Counted from the first letter of the stretch, positions 50,521 to 60,596 are shown. The stretch: DNA of 64,000 nucleotides from Rufibacter sp. XAAS-G3-1 (GCF_013623775.1 NZ_JABFAM010000003.1:186001-250000); one strand, 5' to 3'. The notes: a model not told the origin generated them from the letters alone. Numbers and translations are program-made.

Positions 50521-53500
50521 TTATGAACCGCCCATTTGGCCGTAATACTGCATGAACTTCTGCTCAATCTCGGTGGCTTTCTCAGTCATGCCCACCTGGC
50601 GGGCCACCTGGATCAGCTGCTGCAAGATGAAGAGATTGATGCGGATCTCGGTCTCAAACATGGAGTTTTGCGTGAAATAGTAGCGCAGCGCGGCATCTGA
50701 CCGGGCCGACATGGTGTTCACAATCTCCTGCGCCCGTTTCTGCTCCCCTACTTCGTACAACGGCACCACAAACGGCGGAATGTAATAGTCATACGGAATA
50801 GATTTGTCTGGCAACTGCGTGAAGCAGTAGTCCATGATCTTTTTGGCGGTGGCTTTGTCTCCGGCTTTCAGGTACTCCATGGTCAATTGGTAGTATTTGT
50901 CACGGGCGTTGGCCGGGAAACGCAGGTAGTTCTCATCATAGAAGATGTCTGTACGGTCCAGGTTGCGCCAGGAGAACTTGTTCATCATGTTGTCATACAT
51001 GATGTTTTTGGCGATGTAGCCCATCTGATCAGAGGTTCTGCTTTGCACCGGTACCACTCTGTAGGCTAGTCCCTCTAACTGCAGATAGTTGTCTAAGCCC
51101 AGGAAATCAGAGTTGTCGGCGGTGGTGGAGAAGTACACCGGACGCTGCCAGTTGTTGTTGGCAATGAGGTCAAGAATAGCCAGGTGCTTTTTCTCCAGAC
51201 CGGCCTTGTCAATGGTAAAGCGCATTTGGCTCACCACAGAGTCTCTGTAGGCCGGGGCTACGGCGTTGGCTGCCAGAACAGCGTTTTTGTCAACGTTCAG
51301 GAAGAAGTTCTTGGTTGGGAAAGACAGATAGGTACGTCCTGAACGGTCTCCAATCTGCAGGGCCTGGTGGTTTTGCTTCACCAGTTGGATGTACTGTTTC
51401 AGGTCAATGCCACTGGCCACCTCGGGGCGCTCCACGTACGGCAGGTAGTCGTTGATGCCCTGGCGGTAATTCTCATTCTCCAGCGTCATGGGGAACGGCT
51501 CAGACTCATAGGCCTGCCGCTTCATCTGGTCCAGGTACCAGTCGGTGTTCATGTAGGAAAGAACGGCCACGCGCACATCCGTCCGGAAACCTTCCACCTC
51601 CTGGGCGTACCAAAGCGGGAAGGTATCATTGTCGCCGTTGGTGAACAGGATGGCGTTGGGCGCCACAGAGCTCAACAGGTTCTTGGCCGAATCTACGGAA
51701 TGGTACCGGTCTGAGCGGTCATGGTCATCCCAGCCCTGGGCCGCCATCACCCCCGGAATCAATAACCCTGCCACCGTAGCCACTACGCCCGCCAACACGT
51801 CAGATTTCAGGGTTCTCCGCAGGAAATCGGCGATAGCCAGAACGCCCAGGCCAATCCAGATGCAGAAGGCGTAGAAGGCACCGGCAAAGGTGTAATCCCG
51901 CTCGCGCGGCTCAATGGGTGGCTGGTTCAGGTAAATCACAATGGCCAGACCGGTGAAGAAGAAAAGCAGGCCCACTACAAAAGCATCGCGCTGTTTTCTT
52001 CTGATTTGGAAAATCAAGCCCAGAATCCCCAGGGCCAGCGGTAGCATCAAGAAGTTGTTACGGGCTTTGCTCCCGGCAATGCGGTCCGGCAAGCCCTCGC
52101 TGCCTTCCCACGGCCACAACACGCCAGACTGCTGGATGTCACCCTCCCGGCCCACAAAGTTCCACCCGAAATAGCGCCAGAACATGTGGCCCATCTGGTA
52201 ACGGAACAGGAAACTCAGGTTTGCCCCGAAGCTTGGTTTCTGGCCTTCCTGAATGTCAACCCATTTTTTGTACTGGGCAATGTGCCCGGGCTGGTTGCTG
52301 TACAGGCGCGGTAATAACGTCTTGTCTTTAGAGTCATACACTGCCTCTACCTTACGGCCTACCTCAAGGTATTTGTCTTCACCTTTGATGTACTGCGCAT
52401 CGCCTTCTTTCTGGTCAATGGGCTCAGCGTTGAACTGCGGGCCAAACAGCAACGGACGGTCGCCGTACTGCTCCCGCTTCAGGTAAGACACAAAGCTCAC
52501 AATGTTCTCTGGGTCGTTTTCGTCAATGGTTGGGTCATACCCCGAACGGATGGGGATGATCAGGTAAGAAGAGTAGCCAATCAGCACGAAGATCAAGCTC
52601 AGCAGAGCGGTGTGCAGGGTGCGGTTCCCGGTCTTGATGGCATGGCGCACGGCCCACACCAGTGCCCCAATAAACAGCACCACAAAGAAGATCACCCCCG
52701 CGCCAAACGGCAACCCGAAGCTGTTCACAAACAACACCTCAAAGCTACCGGCAATGGACGGCAGGCCCGGAATGATTCCCACCAGCACCACGCCCAGAAT
52801 CACGGCGCTCACCACCAGGGTTACAATGGCCCCTTTGTTTGAGTACTTTCTAAGCCGGAAGAAGAAAATAAAGGCCAGGGCCGGAATGGCCACCAGGTTC
52901 AGTAAGTGAACGCCAATGGAAAGCCCCACCATGTACGCGATGAGGATCAGCCATTTGTCTGAAGCGGCGTCATGCGCCCGGCTTTCCCAGCGGAGCATGG
53001 CCCACACCACAAAGGCGGTAAAGAAGGAGGACATGGCATACACCTCGGCCTCAACCGCCGAAAACCAGAACGAATCTGAAAAGGTGAAGGCCAATGCTCC
53101 TACGGTGGCCGCGCCCATGATGGCAATGGTTTGCCCCAGGGTTGGCTCTACAGAGGTTTCTGTCTCCGTAGCCGCAGCGGAAAGCCCTGCCGGTGCTTTA
53201 GGAGCAGGCACCAATAATTTGCGCGCCAGAATACTGATAGTCCAGAACAGGAACAGGACGGTGAAGGAGCTGGAAAGGGCAGAAAGCAGGTTCACCCACC
53301 AGGCCACTTGCGAAGGGTCACTCGCGAATAAAGAGAAGATACGCCCCAGCAACAGGTAAAAAGGAGCCCCGGGCGGATGTGGCACTAATAGTTTATAAGA
53401 ACTGGCAATGAATTCTCCGCTGTCCCAGAAACTGGCCGTTGGCTCCAGGGTAAGTACATACACGATGGTGGCCACCGCAAATACCAGCCAACCTACCAGA

Positions 53501-53526
53501 TTGTTGATCCTATTGTATTGCAACAT
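50521..53526 (-). CDS. DUF2723/GT117 family membrane protein
   Basis: 1001 aa inner-membrane protein related to protein O-mannosyltransferases; Bacteroidota members are implicated in O-glycosylation of exported proteins. The N-terminal DUF2723 pattern is complete: VYVLTLEPTASFWDSGEFIA, YKLLVPHPPGAPFYLLLGRI. About 12 hydrophobic segments lie in residues 10-650 (e.g. MGAATVGALAFTFSDSFWFS followed by AVEAEVYAM). The C-terminal 350 residues are soluble and periplasmic-like (WQRPVYFSTTADNSDFLGLD). Monocistronic. The weak AGAGGC/GCCTCT hairpin at 50473-50502 may end transcription. Confidence 0.88.
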   Translation of the reverse strand: MLQYNRINNLVGWLVFAVATIVYVLTLEPTASFWDSGEFIASSYKLLVPHPPGAPFYLLLGRIFSLFASDPSQVAWWVNLLSALSSSFTVLFLFWTISILARKLLVPAPKAPAGLSAAATETETSVEPTLGQTIAIMGAATVGALAFTFSDSFWFSAVEAEVYAMSSFFTAFVVWAMLRWESRAHDAASDKWLILIAYMVGLSIGVHLLNLVAIPALAFIFFFRLRKYSNKGAIVTLVVSAVILGVVLVGIIPGLPSIAGSFEVLFVNSFGLPFGAGVIFFVVLFIGALVWAVRHAIKTGNRTLHTALLSLIFVLIGYSSYLIIPIRSGYDPTIDENDPENIVSFVSYLKREQYGDRPLLFGPQFNAEPIDQKEGDAQYIKGEDKYLEVGRKVEAVYDSKDKTLLPRLYSNQPGHIAQYKKWVDIQEGQKPSFGANLSFLFRYQMGHMFWRYFGWNFVGREGDIQQSGVLWPWEGSEGLPDRIAGSKARNNFLMLPLALGILGLIFQIRRKQRDAFVVGLLFFFTGLAIVIYLNQPPIEPRERDYTFAGAFYAFCIWIGLGVLAIADFLRRTLKSDVLAGVVATVAGLLIPGVMAAQGWDDHDRSDRYHSVDSAKNLLSSVAPNAILFTNGDNDTFPLWYAQEVEGFRTDVRVAVLSYMNTDWYLDQMKRQAYESEPFPMTLENENYRQGINDYLPYVERPEVASGIDLKQYIQLVKQNHQALQIGDRSGRTYLSFPTKNFFLNVDKNAVLAANAVAPAYRDSVVSQMRFTIDKAGLEKKHLAILDLIANNNWQRPVYFSTTADNSDFLGLDNYLQLEGLAYRVVPVQSRTSDQMGYIAKNIMYDNMMNKFSWRNLDRTDIFYDENYLRFPANARDKYYQLTMEYLKAGDKATAKKIMDYCFTQLPDKSIPYDYYIPPFVVPLYEVGEQKRAQEIVNTMSARSDAALRYYFTQNSMFETEIRINLFILQQLIQVARQVGMTEKATEIEQKFMQYYGQMGGS

Positions 53527-53597
53527 GATGTGTTAAAGATTGAACCCTCGAAATTAGCAATTTTCTGCACGTCTAGCCTCTTGCCAACCCCAATAAA

Positions 53598-53627
53598 TAA
53601 AAAAAGAGCCAGCGCAGGCTGGCTCTT
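53598..53627 (-). terminator. terminator of the T9SS cargo gene
   Basis: AAGAGCCAGC, loop GCAG, GCTGGCTCTT; the adjoining AAAAAAA gives a U run on the minus strand. Confidence 0.8.
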
Positions 53628-53650
53628 CTATAACTTAAGCAGCTGGCAAC

Positions 53651-54280
53651 TTATTGCTGTTGCAGAATCAGTCGTTTGGTTTCCACCATCTTTTCGTTCA
53701 CCAGCAGGCTGTAGAAATAAATACCGGCGGGCAAGGGAGAAAGGTCTACTTCAACTGTTTCAGTGGTGGCAGGCTTCAAAACCCGAATCTCTTTGTACAC
53801 TTTCCCAATGGCGTTGGAGATTCGTATTTTGTAGTTCTCATCGCCCAGCGAACTCAGCGAGATTTTTGTTATGCCTCTGGAGGGGTTTGGGTACGCATTC
53901 AAAGAAGGAACTAACTTAGGCTCTTTTGTTCCCTGGTTTGAGGCAAAGATCTTACCGGTACTGGCGTACGCAGCTACTATCTGCCGCAAGCCCGGCTTGG
54001 CCTTCGCGCCTGCATTGTTGGTCAGGTTCAGCAAAGGCGAATACTTATTCACGTTCGGGTTAATGGATGCGATATTCAGCGCGGGCAATATCCTGAATTC
54101 CGCTATCGTTGAACCAAGGGAAGACCGCCAGTTATGGAAAACGGTGTCAGACGTAGAAGCTTCGGTGGTGCGGGTACCCAACGGCAAGCCACCGGGTAGC
54201 ACGCCCAGGGTGGACGCTTTACTGCCAAAAACCAAGCCCAGGGTTAGCACCCCCAGGAAAATGCGTGTAAAGATTTTCAT
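53651..54280 (-). CDS. T9SS type A sorting-domain protein
   Basis: 209-aa secreted protein. Signal peptide about 1-22 (FLGVLTLGLVFGSKAS). The middle part (about 25-125) is unlike anything I recognise. The last 80 residues are a type IX sorting domain: NAYPNPSRGITKISL, NYKIRISNAIGKVYKEI, LSPLPAGIYFYSLLVNEKMV, ending KRLILQQQ. The protein should be exported by Sec, then carried across the outer membrane by the PorSS/T9SS machinery and attached to the surface. Unusually little cargo (about 100 aa) precedes the sorting domain. Confidence 0.85.
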   Translation of the reverse strand: MKIFTRIFLGVLTLGLVFGSKASTLGVLPGGLPLGTRTTEASTSDTVFHNWRSSLGSTIAEFRILPALNIASINPNVNKYSPLLNLTNNAGAKAKPGLRQIVAAYASTGKIFASNQGTKEPKLVPSLNAYPNPSRGITKISLSSLGDENYKIRISNAIGKVYKEIRVLKPATTETVEVDLSPLPAGIYFYSLLVNEKMVETKRLILQQQ

Positions 54281-54422
54281 ACCATATATGCCTATGAAGG
54301 TGGTGTCTATTTTCAGAATTGGTCAAATATAGCAACCTATACTTAAAGAACAAACTTAATTATAGGATTTTCACTATCTTCTATCGGCTAAAATCCGGTC
54401 CACTCTTTTCTAAATACAAGCT

Positions 54423-54458
54423 GCTTTAAGCCTTATTTTCGTAAAACAGGCCTAAAAC
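54423..54458 (-). repeat. REP-like hairpin after birA
   Basis: GCTTTAAGCCTTATTTTCG then TAAAACAGGCCTAAAAC, 3 bp from the birA stop on the minus strand. Confidence 0.6.
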
Positions 54459-54460
54459 CA

Positions 54461-55225
54461 TCACTCCTCAATCACAAACTTAATCTCCTGGAACTGGAAG
54501 AACTGCAATTTTTGTTCCATCAGTACCGCCAGTTGCCCAATGGCATCCACCCCGGTTATCTGCCCCGGTAGCACCCGCCCTCCTACTTCGTACAAATGCC
54601 ATTCCTGGTAGCGGTACAAGTGCTGCAGGTACTCCCTTTTTTGGGCCGCGTCGGCTCCACTGCGCAAGGCCAGGTATCTTCTTTCAATACTTTCCAGTAA
54701 CTTGTTGATCAGGTTGGGAAGGGGATATTGTTGGCCGGTAAGCAAAGCCAGCGAGGTAGCCCGGGGATGGGCAAAGGTCACCTGGTTCACGTTGATCCCA
54801 AGGCCCACCACGCTGTGCTGCAGGAAACGCCCGCTCACGGAGTTCTCGATCAAGATGCCGCCCATTTTCTTGTCATGGCAGTACAGGTCATTGGGCCATT
54901 TTAGGCTAGCGCCCGCGGGCAAATACTCCTGCAACAGGTCAAGCGCGGCCAGAGACACCGCAATATTGAGCGAGAACTGCTGCTGCGCCTCTAAAAAGGT
55001 TGGCTTTAAAATGACAGACAACGTAATGTTTTTGTCAGGCTCCACATCCCAGGTATTGCCACGTTGGCCGCGCCCGCCCGTTTGGGCACCCGCCACTATG
55101 ACACAACCATCCGTGGCTTCATTTTTGTTGAGAAGCAAGTGTGCCTCTGTGTTGGTAGAGGCACATTCTGGCAGAAAAACCAATTGCTGCCCTATAAAAA
55201 GGGTATCTGGTAATTTATTTTGCAA
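54461..55225 (-). CDS. birA: biotin--[acetyl-CoA-carboxylase] ligase
   Basis: Attaches biotin to the biotin carboxyl carrier protein. 254 aa, without the N-terminal DNA-binding domain of E. coli BirA, so not a repressor. Ligase motifs: PECASTNTEAH, the biotin/ATP loop TGGRGQRGNTWDVEP, LKWPNDLYCHDKKMGGILIE and GLGINVNQVTF. Divergent from rsfS (about 40 bp apart), an arrangement conserved in Bacteroidota. Confidence 0.93.
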   Translation of the reverse strand: MQNKLPDTLFIGQQLVFLPECASTNTEAHLLLNKNEATDGCVIVAGAQTGGRGQRGNTWDVEPDKNITLSVILKPTFLEAQQQFSLNIAVSLAALDLLQEYLPAGASLKWPNDLYCHDKKMGGILIENSVSGRFLQHSVVGLGINVNQVTFAHPRATSLALLTGQQYPLPNLINKLLESIERRYLALRSGADAAQKREYLQHLYRYQEWHLYEVGGRVLPGQITGVDAIGQLAVLMEQKLQFFQFQEIKFVIEE

Positions 55226-55265
55226 AGACTTTAGTATTTTTGAAGATCAAATTTATATTTCCCAA

Positions 55266-55667
55266 ATGAAACACAACCCGATTCAGGACAATTCCGACAT
55301 ATTGGCAGAACTGGTAGTAAAAGGCATGCAAGAAAGAAAAGCAGCTGATATTGTCGTTCTCAACCTGAAATCTTTGAAGAATGCCGTCTCAGACTACTTT
55401 ATCATAAGCTCTGCCACCTCAGACACGCAGCTAGATGCTATTGCTACGTCTATTGAAGAAGAAGTTTTTAAATTAACCAAAGAACATCCTTGGCAGAGTG
55501 AAGGCCGTACCAACCGTGAGTGGGTGGTGCTGGACTATGTAGACGTAGTGGCCCATATCTTTCTCAAGGACAAGCGTAATTTCTACGCACTGGAAGAACT
55601 CTGGGGCGATGCCGAAATTACGCACGTGGCGCCTACGGAAGGCACTACTACATCGGCTGTGGTCTAA
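55266..55667 (+). CDS. rsfS: ribosomal silencing factor RsfS
   Basis: Binds L14 of the 50S subunit and blocks subunit joining when nutrients are scarce. 133 aa from ATG at 55266; the frame continues upstream across birA but that part is its antisense. Motifs: ADIVVLNLKSLKNAVSDYFI, SSATSDTQLDAIATSIEEEV, EGRTNREWVVLDYVDVVAHI and FYALEELWGDAEI. Starts the rsfS-ftsH-LUD unit (48 bp to ftsH). TATTTTTG about 30 bp upstream may be the -7 element. Confidence 0.94.
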   Translation: MKHNPIQDNSDILAELVVKGMQERKAADIVVLNLKSLKNAVSDYFIISSATSDTQLDAIATSIEEEVFKLTKEHPWQSEGRTNREWVVLDYVDVVAHIFLKDKRNFYALEELWGDAEITHVAPTEGTTTSAVV

Positions 55668-55715
55668 ACAAACCCCCGGCCCAGAGGTTTACTTTTTATT
55701 GAGAGAGAACAACCC

Positions 55716-57827
55716 ATGACTGAAAAACCAGAAAAAAAGAAGAAAAGAAACATAATCCCCACTACGCCGCCCCGTCCTACCATGCAAATATGGGTGCTGG
55801 CGGCACTCGTGATTTTTATTTTCGGCCTTACCTACTACAACAACCTGAACGCCACCGTAGAGATACGGCAGCCGCGCTTTGAGGAGATGCTGCTGGCGCA
55901 GGATGTGAAGAAAGTGGCCGTGGTAAACAACAATGTGGCGGAGGTGACCTTGAAAGAGGAAGCCCTGAAAAACGACAAGTACCGGACAGAGTTGGAGAGC
56001 CGCGGGGGTAGTTTCAGCATGAACAGCCAAGGCGCGCACTACCACTTCCCAATCATTACCGCCGAGAGCTTTAAGCAGGATCTGGATCAATTGCAGGCCA
56101 ACCTGCCGCGTGAACAACGCGTACCGCTGGAGATTGAGAAACGCACCGGCTTGCTGGAGCTTTTGATGGGCTGGCCGTTCTTCATCCTGCTCATGGTAGG
56201 CTTCTGGTTCCTGATGCGCCGCATGGCCACCGGAGGAGCCGGCGGACAGATCTTCAACATCGGGAAATCGCGCGCCGCGCTGTTTGATGCCGAAAACAAG
56301 GTGAAGATCACGTTCAAAGACGTGGCTGGCCTTGAGGAAGCCAAAGAAGAGATCCAGGAGATTGTAGAGTTCCTGAAGAACCCCACCAAGTTCACCATTC
56401 TGGGAGGCAAAATCCCGAAAGGTGCCTTGCTGGTAGGCCCTCCGGGTACTGGTAAAACCTTATTGGCGAAAGCCGTGGCCGGCGAGGCCGAAGTGCCGTT
56501 CTTCTCCCTGTCCGGTTCTGACTTCGTGGAGATGTTTGTGGGGGTGGGTGCCGCCCGCGTGCGTGACTTGTTCAAGCAAGCCAAAGCGAAAGCCCCGTGT
56601 ATCATCTTCATTGACGAGATTGACGCCATTGGCCGTAGCCGCAGCCGCGGACAGATGCCCGGCGGGAACGATGAACGCGAGAACACCCTGAACTCCCTTT
56701 TGGTGGAGATGGACGGTTTCGCGACGGACTCCGGGGTAATCATTCTGGCCGCTACCAACCGCCCAGACATTCTGGACTCTGCCTTGCTGCGCCCAGGACG
56801 TTTTGACCGCCAGATCAGCATTGACAAGCCAGACATCAACGGTCGTACCCATATCTTTGGGGTACACTTAGGCCCATTGACTTTATCAACCGATGTGGAC
56901 GCCAAGAAACTGGCGGCCCAAACGCCTGGTTTTGCCGGGGCTGAGATTGCCAACGTGTGTAACGAAGCTGCTTTGATTGCGGCCCGCCGTAACAAAAAAG
57001 CGGTGGAGATGCAGGACTTCAACGATGCCATTGACCGCGTGATTGGTGGTTTGGAGAAGAAAAACAAAATCATCTCGCCGCAGGAAAAGAAGATTGTGGC
57101 GTACCACGAGGCGGGCCACGCCATTGCCGGGTGGTTCCTGGAGCACTGTGACCCTTTGGTGAAAGTGAGCATTGTACCGCGGGGCGTTGCCGCGTTGGGT
57201 TACGCGCAATACCTGCCAAAAGAGCAGTTCCTGTACAACACAGAGCAGTTGATAGACGAGATGTGCATGGCCTTGGGTGGCCGCGCCGCAGAGCAGATCG
57301 TGTTTGGGAAAATCTCTACGGGTGCCTTGAGTGACCTGGAGCGGATTACCAAAATGGCCTACAGCATTGTGACCATGTACGGGATGAATGAACGTATTGG
57401 CAACCTGTCTTTCTATGACTCTAAGCAGCCGGACAATACGTTTACGAAGCCTTATTCAGAAACTACCGCTGAAACCATTGACTCAGAGGTACGTCTGTTG
57501 GTAAGTGATGCGTACCAGCGTACCCTTCAGTTACTATCAGAGAGACGGAACGAGTTGGAAATGGTAGCCCAAGAATTGCTGGAGAAGGAAATCCTTTTCC
57601 AGCATGACCTGGAGCGTTTGGTTGGCCCAAGACCTTTTGAAGGCTTAACCAACTACCAGGCCCATACCGCCGGTACAGACCGCAGCAAGACGCAAAGCGA
57701 GGTGGCCGGCGAAAACCATACCATTACCCCAACCGGTGCCCAGCAAAACCTGGAAGACACGCCTACGGCCGCTGAACCTACCGGTGCCCCTTCTTCCAGC
57801 GGAGAAGGAACTACCTTCAGTTCGTAG
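55716..57827 (+). CDS. ftsH: ATP-dependent zinc metalloprotease FtsH
   Basis: Membrane-anchored AAA+ protease that degrades misfolded membrane proteins and regulators. 703 aa: transmembrane segments at about 27-46 ([19 protein letters not shown]) and 150-170 ([20 protein letters not shown]) flank a periplasmic domain. Walker [19 protein letters not shown] (about 240), Walker [15 protein letters not shown] region [17 protein letters not shown], and the zinc site HEAGH at 464-468. The C-terminal 60 residues are a polar, disordered tail ([20 protein letters not shown]). LUD-domain and other genes follow in the same direction. Confidence 0.97.
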   Translation: MTEKPEKKKKRNIIPTTPPRPTMQIWVLAALVIFIFGLTYYNNLNATVEIRQPRFEEMLLAQDVKKVAVVNNNVAEVTLKEEALKNDKYRTELESRGGSFSMNSQGAHYHFPIITAESFKQDLDQLQANLPREQRVPLEIEKRTGLLELLMGWPFFILLMVGFWFLMRRMATGGAGGQIFNIGKSRAALFDAENKVKITFKDVAGLEEAKEEIQEIVEFLKNPTKFTILGGKIPKGALLVGPPGTGKTLLAKAVAGEAEVPFFSLSGSDFVEMFVGVGAARVRDLFKQAKAKAPCIIFIDEIDAIGRSRSRGQMPGGNDERENTLNSLLVEMDGFATDSGVIILAATNRPDILDSALLRPGRFDRQISIDKPDINGRTHIFGVHLGPLTLSTDVDAKKLAAQTPGFAGAEIANVCNEAALIAARRNKKAVEMQDFNDAIDRVIGGLEKKNKIISPQEKKIVAYHEAGHAIAGWFLEHCDPLVKVSIVPRGVAALGYAQYLPKEQFLYNTEQLIDEMCMALGGRAAEQIVFGKISTGALSDLERITKMAYSIVTMYGMNERIGNLSFYDSKQPDNTFTKPYSETTAETIDSEVRLLVSDAYQRTLQLLSERRNELEMVAQELLEKEILFQHDLERLVGPRPFEGLTNYQAHTAGTDRSKTQSEVAGENHTITPTGAQQNLEDTPTAAEPTGAPSSSGEGTTFSS

Positions 57828-57865
57828 TCCTTTTCTGAAAAGTAGGCCCTAAACGGAAATACAAC

Positions 57866-58516
57866 ATGTACGAAGCTAAATCCAAAGAGATTGTGCTCCG
57901 CAAGGTAAGAGAGGCGCTGGCGAAGTCAGCGCCTTTTCTGCCTCCTACCCCAGACTTCTCTACCTCAGTCTACGGCCCACTGCTGGAAGACCTTTCTGTA
58001 CAGTTTGCAGAGACGTTTATCCGCAACAGCGGCACCTTTGTGTACTGCGAGCACGAGGAAGACTTCTTTGACCAGCTTTTTGAGTTCAAGAAAGAACGCG
58101 GCATTGACAACCTCTACGTGTGGGAACCCACGTTAAAGAAAATCCTGCACGCCGGGGGCATCAACTTCAACGGCACCGAGGATGATTTCATCACCAACGC
58201 GCAGGCTTCCCTCACCACCTGCGAGGCGTTGGTGGCGCGTACCGGCAGTATTCTGGTTTCCTCGGCCAATGCCAGCGGAAGAAGACTTTCAATATTCCCG
58301 GCCATGCATCTGGTGGTGGCCAAGCTGTCTCAGTTGGTGCCAGACATTAAACAAGCCCTGCAATTTGTAGAGGGCAAATACGGCAACCGGTTGCCTTCCA
58401 TGCTATCTTTGGTGAGCGGCCCCAGCCGTACCGCCGATATTGAGAAAACCTTGGTGATGGGTGCCCACGGCCCCAAAGAACTTATCTTGTTTCTGATTGA
58501 TGATCACACCGATTGA
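57866..58516 (+). CDS. LUD domain protein (LutC/YkgG-like)
   Basis: 216 aa. LUD-fold proteins occur in lactate oxidation (LutB/LutC), but this stand-alone Bacteroidota form sits behind ftsH and has no known reaction. Visible: KEIVLRKVREALAKSAPFLP, NSGTFVYCEHEEDFFDQLFE, LTTCEALVARTGSILVSSA and VSGPSRTADIEKTLVMGAHG, then PKELILFLID. The last motif (GPSRTADIE..G.HGP) is diagnostic for the family. The gene begins 38 bp after ftsH and overlaps the next start (58500) by 17 bp, so the two are coupled. Confidence 0.85.
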   Translation: MYEAKSKEIVLRKVREALAKSAPFLPPTPDFSTSVYGPLLEDLSVQFAETFIRNSGTFVYCEHEEDFFDQLFEFKKERGIDNLYVWEPTLKKILHAGGINFNGTEDDFITNAQASLTTCEALVARTGSILVSSANASGRRLSIFPAMHLVVAKLSQLVPDIKQALQFVEGKYGNRLPSMLSLVSGPSRTADIEKTLVMGAHGPKELILFLIDDHTD

Positions 58517-59279
58517 CCACCTGCCGCCCGGTAAAAAAGTATACTTCGCTTCAGATTTCCATTTAGGCGTACCTTCTCCGGAGCAAAGCCTGGCGCGCGA
58601 GAAAAAGATTGTGCGGTGGTTAGATCAGATCAAAGCAGATGCCCAGGCCATTTTCCTTTTAGGTGATATTTTCGATTTCTGGTTTGAATACCGGCACGCC
58701 ATTCCCAGAGGCTTCATCCGGTTGCAGGGCAAACTGGCCGAAATAGCCGACAGCGGTATTCCCATCTATCTTTTCACGGGAAACCATGACATGTGGATGT
58801 TTGACTACTTCCCCAAAGAACTGAACATTCCCGTGTTCAGAAAACCTATTTCCATCACCATCGGCCCGCATTCTTTCTACATTGGCCACGGCGACGGTCT
58901 TGGGCCCAAAGATTACACGTACAAAGTCCTGAAACGCGTGTTCGCCAACCCGGTGAGCCAGTGGTTCTTTGCGCGTATCCATCCTAACATGGGCATTGGG
59001 CTCGCTAGTTTCTGGTCACGCCGCAGCCGGATCCAGAACACCAAGGCAGACGAGGTCTTCAAAGGCGATGACGAATGGCTGGTGCACTATTGCCAGCGGG
59101 TGGAAGGACGGCAGCACCATGATTTCTACATCTTCGGGCACCGCCACTTACCTTTAGATTTACCTATTGGCCAGCGTAGCCGCTACCTGAATTTGGGAGA
59201 ATGGGTCAATTTTTGCTCCTACGCCGTATATGATGGACAGGATCTCACGCTCACGTACTTTGAACCACAACCTGCTTAA
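58500..59279 (+). CDS. UDP-2,3-diacylglucosamine diphosphatase-like phosphoesterase
   Basis: 259 aa metallophosphoesterase, probably the LpxH-type step of lipid A synthesis (UDP-diacylglucosamine to lipid X). Metal-binding motifs: FASDFHLGVPS, LLGDIFDFWFEY, FTGNHDMWMFDY, IGHGDGLGPKDY and FGHRHLPLDL. The RVFANPVSQWFFARIHP stretch is typical of the LpxH group. ATG 58500 is preferred to the TTG at 58497. It overlaps the LUD gene by 17 bp and the following gene by 50 bp, an unusually compact arrangement. Confidence 0.85.
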   Translation: MITPIDHLPPGKKVYFASDFHLGVPSPEQSLAREKKIVRWLDQIKADAQAIFLLGDIFDFWFEYRHAIPRGFIRLQGKLAEIADSGIPIYLFTGNHDMWMFDYFPKELNIPVFRKPISITIGPHSFYIGHGDGLGPKDYTYKVLKRVFANPVSQWFFARIHPNMGIGLASFWSRRSRIQNTKADEVFKGDDEWLVHYCQRVEGRQHHDFYIFGHRHLPLDLPIGQRSRYLNLGEWVNFCSYAVYDGQDLTLTYFEPQPA

Positions 59280-60084
59280 ACTCTGTCTGGGGATTTCCTG
59301 TTGGCTCCTTTGGGTGCCCGCCTCCCTTCAGGCGCAGGCCCCGGCGTGGCGGTTGGCGTTCCAGTTACCCGTTAGAGGAAATGCCTTGCTTTCCATTGAC
59401 CGGTTTGACCGCGCTTACCTGGCAGATGCCCGGCAGAACATCCTCCAGCTAGACACCCTGGGCAAAGTCATCAACACGTTTTCGCCGCCCATCCAGGGAC
59501 GCGTGGCAATGGTAGAGGCCTGGAGCCCCGCCAAGATCATGGTGTTCTACGATGACCGGCAGCGCGTACAACTCCTGGATAGGTTTCTCACCCCCTTAGG
59601 CCTTGCCGATTTACGGGAATACACCGACGGCACCATCAGGGCTGCTACCTTGGCCGCCGATGACCGGCTCTGGCTTTTTGACGAAACCACGTTCCGGCTA
59701 CTTAAAATCGATACCCGGGTAAACCAGGTAGGGTTTGAAAATCCCCTGGAGCTGCTCCTAGACCGAAGGCAACACGACATCACCTTCCTGCGCGAGTACC
59801 AAAGCAAACTGTACATGGTAGACCGCTCCTCGGGTGTCTACGTGTTTGACAACATGGGCAACTACCAGAAGAAGTTAGCACTGCCTACTCTTTCCTACGT
59901 GGGCTTTGTGGGCGATGAGTTGTATTACCTCTCCAACAACCAGCTCCATTTCCAGCACCTTTACACGTTCCAGACCCGCACTGTTGCCTTGCCAGAGCAG
60001 CCTCTCCCCTATCGGCAGGTATTGGTAGGTGACAAGTTCCTCTACCTCCTCACCAACGAGGCTCTGCTGGCCTACCGGCGATAA
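59230..60084 (+). CDS. predicted periplasmic beta-propeller protein
   Basis: 284 aa; signal peptide around residues 15-36 (LLKLCLGISCWLLWVPASLQ then AQA). The mature chain has repeated propeller-like blades (GNALLSIDRFDRAYLADARQ, DRLWLFDETTFRLLKIDTRV, SKLYMVDRSSGVYVFDNMGN, DKFLYLLTNEALLAYRR). No enzyme motif and no named family. Its start lies 50 bp inside the phosphoesterase gene, in another frame (ATG 59230 or 59233), indicating translational coupling. A possible role next to lipid A synthesis is only suggested by position. Confidence 0.65.
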   Translation: MMDRISRSRTLNHNLLKLCLGISCWLLWVPASLQAQAPAWRLAFQLPVRGNALLSIDRFDRAYLADARQNILQLDTLGKVINTFSPPIQGRVAMVEAWSPAKIMVFYDDRQRVQLLDRFLTPLGLADLREYTDGTIRAATLAADDRLWLFDETTFRLLKIDTRVNQVGFENPLELLLDRRQHDITFLREYQSKLYMVDRSSGVYVFDNMGNYQKKLALPTLSYVGFVGDELYYLSNNQLHFQHLYTFQTRTVALPEQPLPYRQVLVGDKFLYLLTNEALLAYRR

Positions 60085-60085
60085 G

Positions 60086-60125
60086 CTGTTTTAGTGCTCT
60101 TTTTCAGAAATCAGGGTTGAAACAG
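60086..60125. repeat. REP-like hairpin
   Basis: CTGTTTTAGTGCTCTTTTTC then AGAAATCAGGGTTGAAACAG; diverged member behind the propeller gene. Confidence 0.5.
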
Positions 60126-60212
60126 GGTTAGATAATACTGCTTTTAAGGTTGCTAAGCATCTGCCAATTTTTTGTACCCATGCGGCTTTAAAACATAGAA
60201 AGATTAGCAATG

Positions 60213-60290
60213 CGCCTGTCGCTGCGGGGCAGCGAGGGTAGTCAGGAGACTACCCATTATCCGTAGACACGAGTCAGAGACTCGCGCCAG
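60213..60290. repeat. dispersed block shared with 5790-5862
   Basis: TCGCTGCGGGGCAGCGAGGG, ACTACCCATTATCCGTAG, CACGAGTCAGAGACTCGCGC. Confidence 0.55.
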
Positions 60291-60596
60291 CGAAATGGAG
60301 GGGTGAGCCACGGTAGTTGATTCGTCCCAAGTAGGCCAACAGTAGGTCAGGAAAGCTCCCCTCCTTGGCTAAGGAGGGGCAGGGGGTAGTTCACTGTTCC
60401 AGGCAGCAAAGGCGTTCACTACCCGCACTCATTTCCAGCCTTTAGGGTGAGTGCCTAAAGGTCTAAGGTATCGGGCGGAGCCCGGCATCCGGGGTTTTAG
60501 GCGAAAAGTAGAGCCTCGCGGCTGTGAGCATTTCCCGCTTGGGATGAAACAACACAGTTCCTACACCTACGCGAAAGCCGGCTATCCTCAAACACC

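Noticed and set aside
54702-55265. 188-codon upstream extension of rsfS
   Set aside because: It is the antisense of birA; the RsfS family begins near the ATG at 55266.
56087-57172. Open frame of 361 codons antisense to ftsH
   Set aside because: No protein-like motifs; a shadow of the strongly conserved ftsH.
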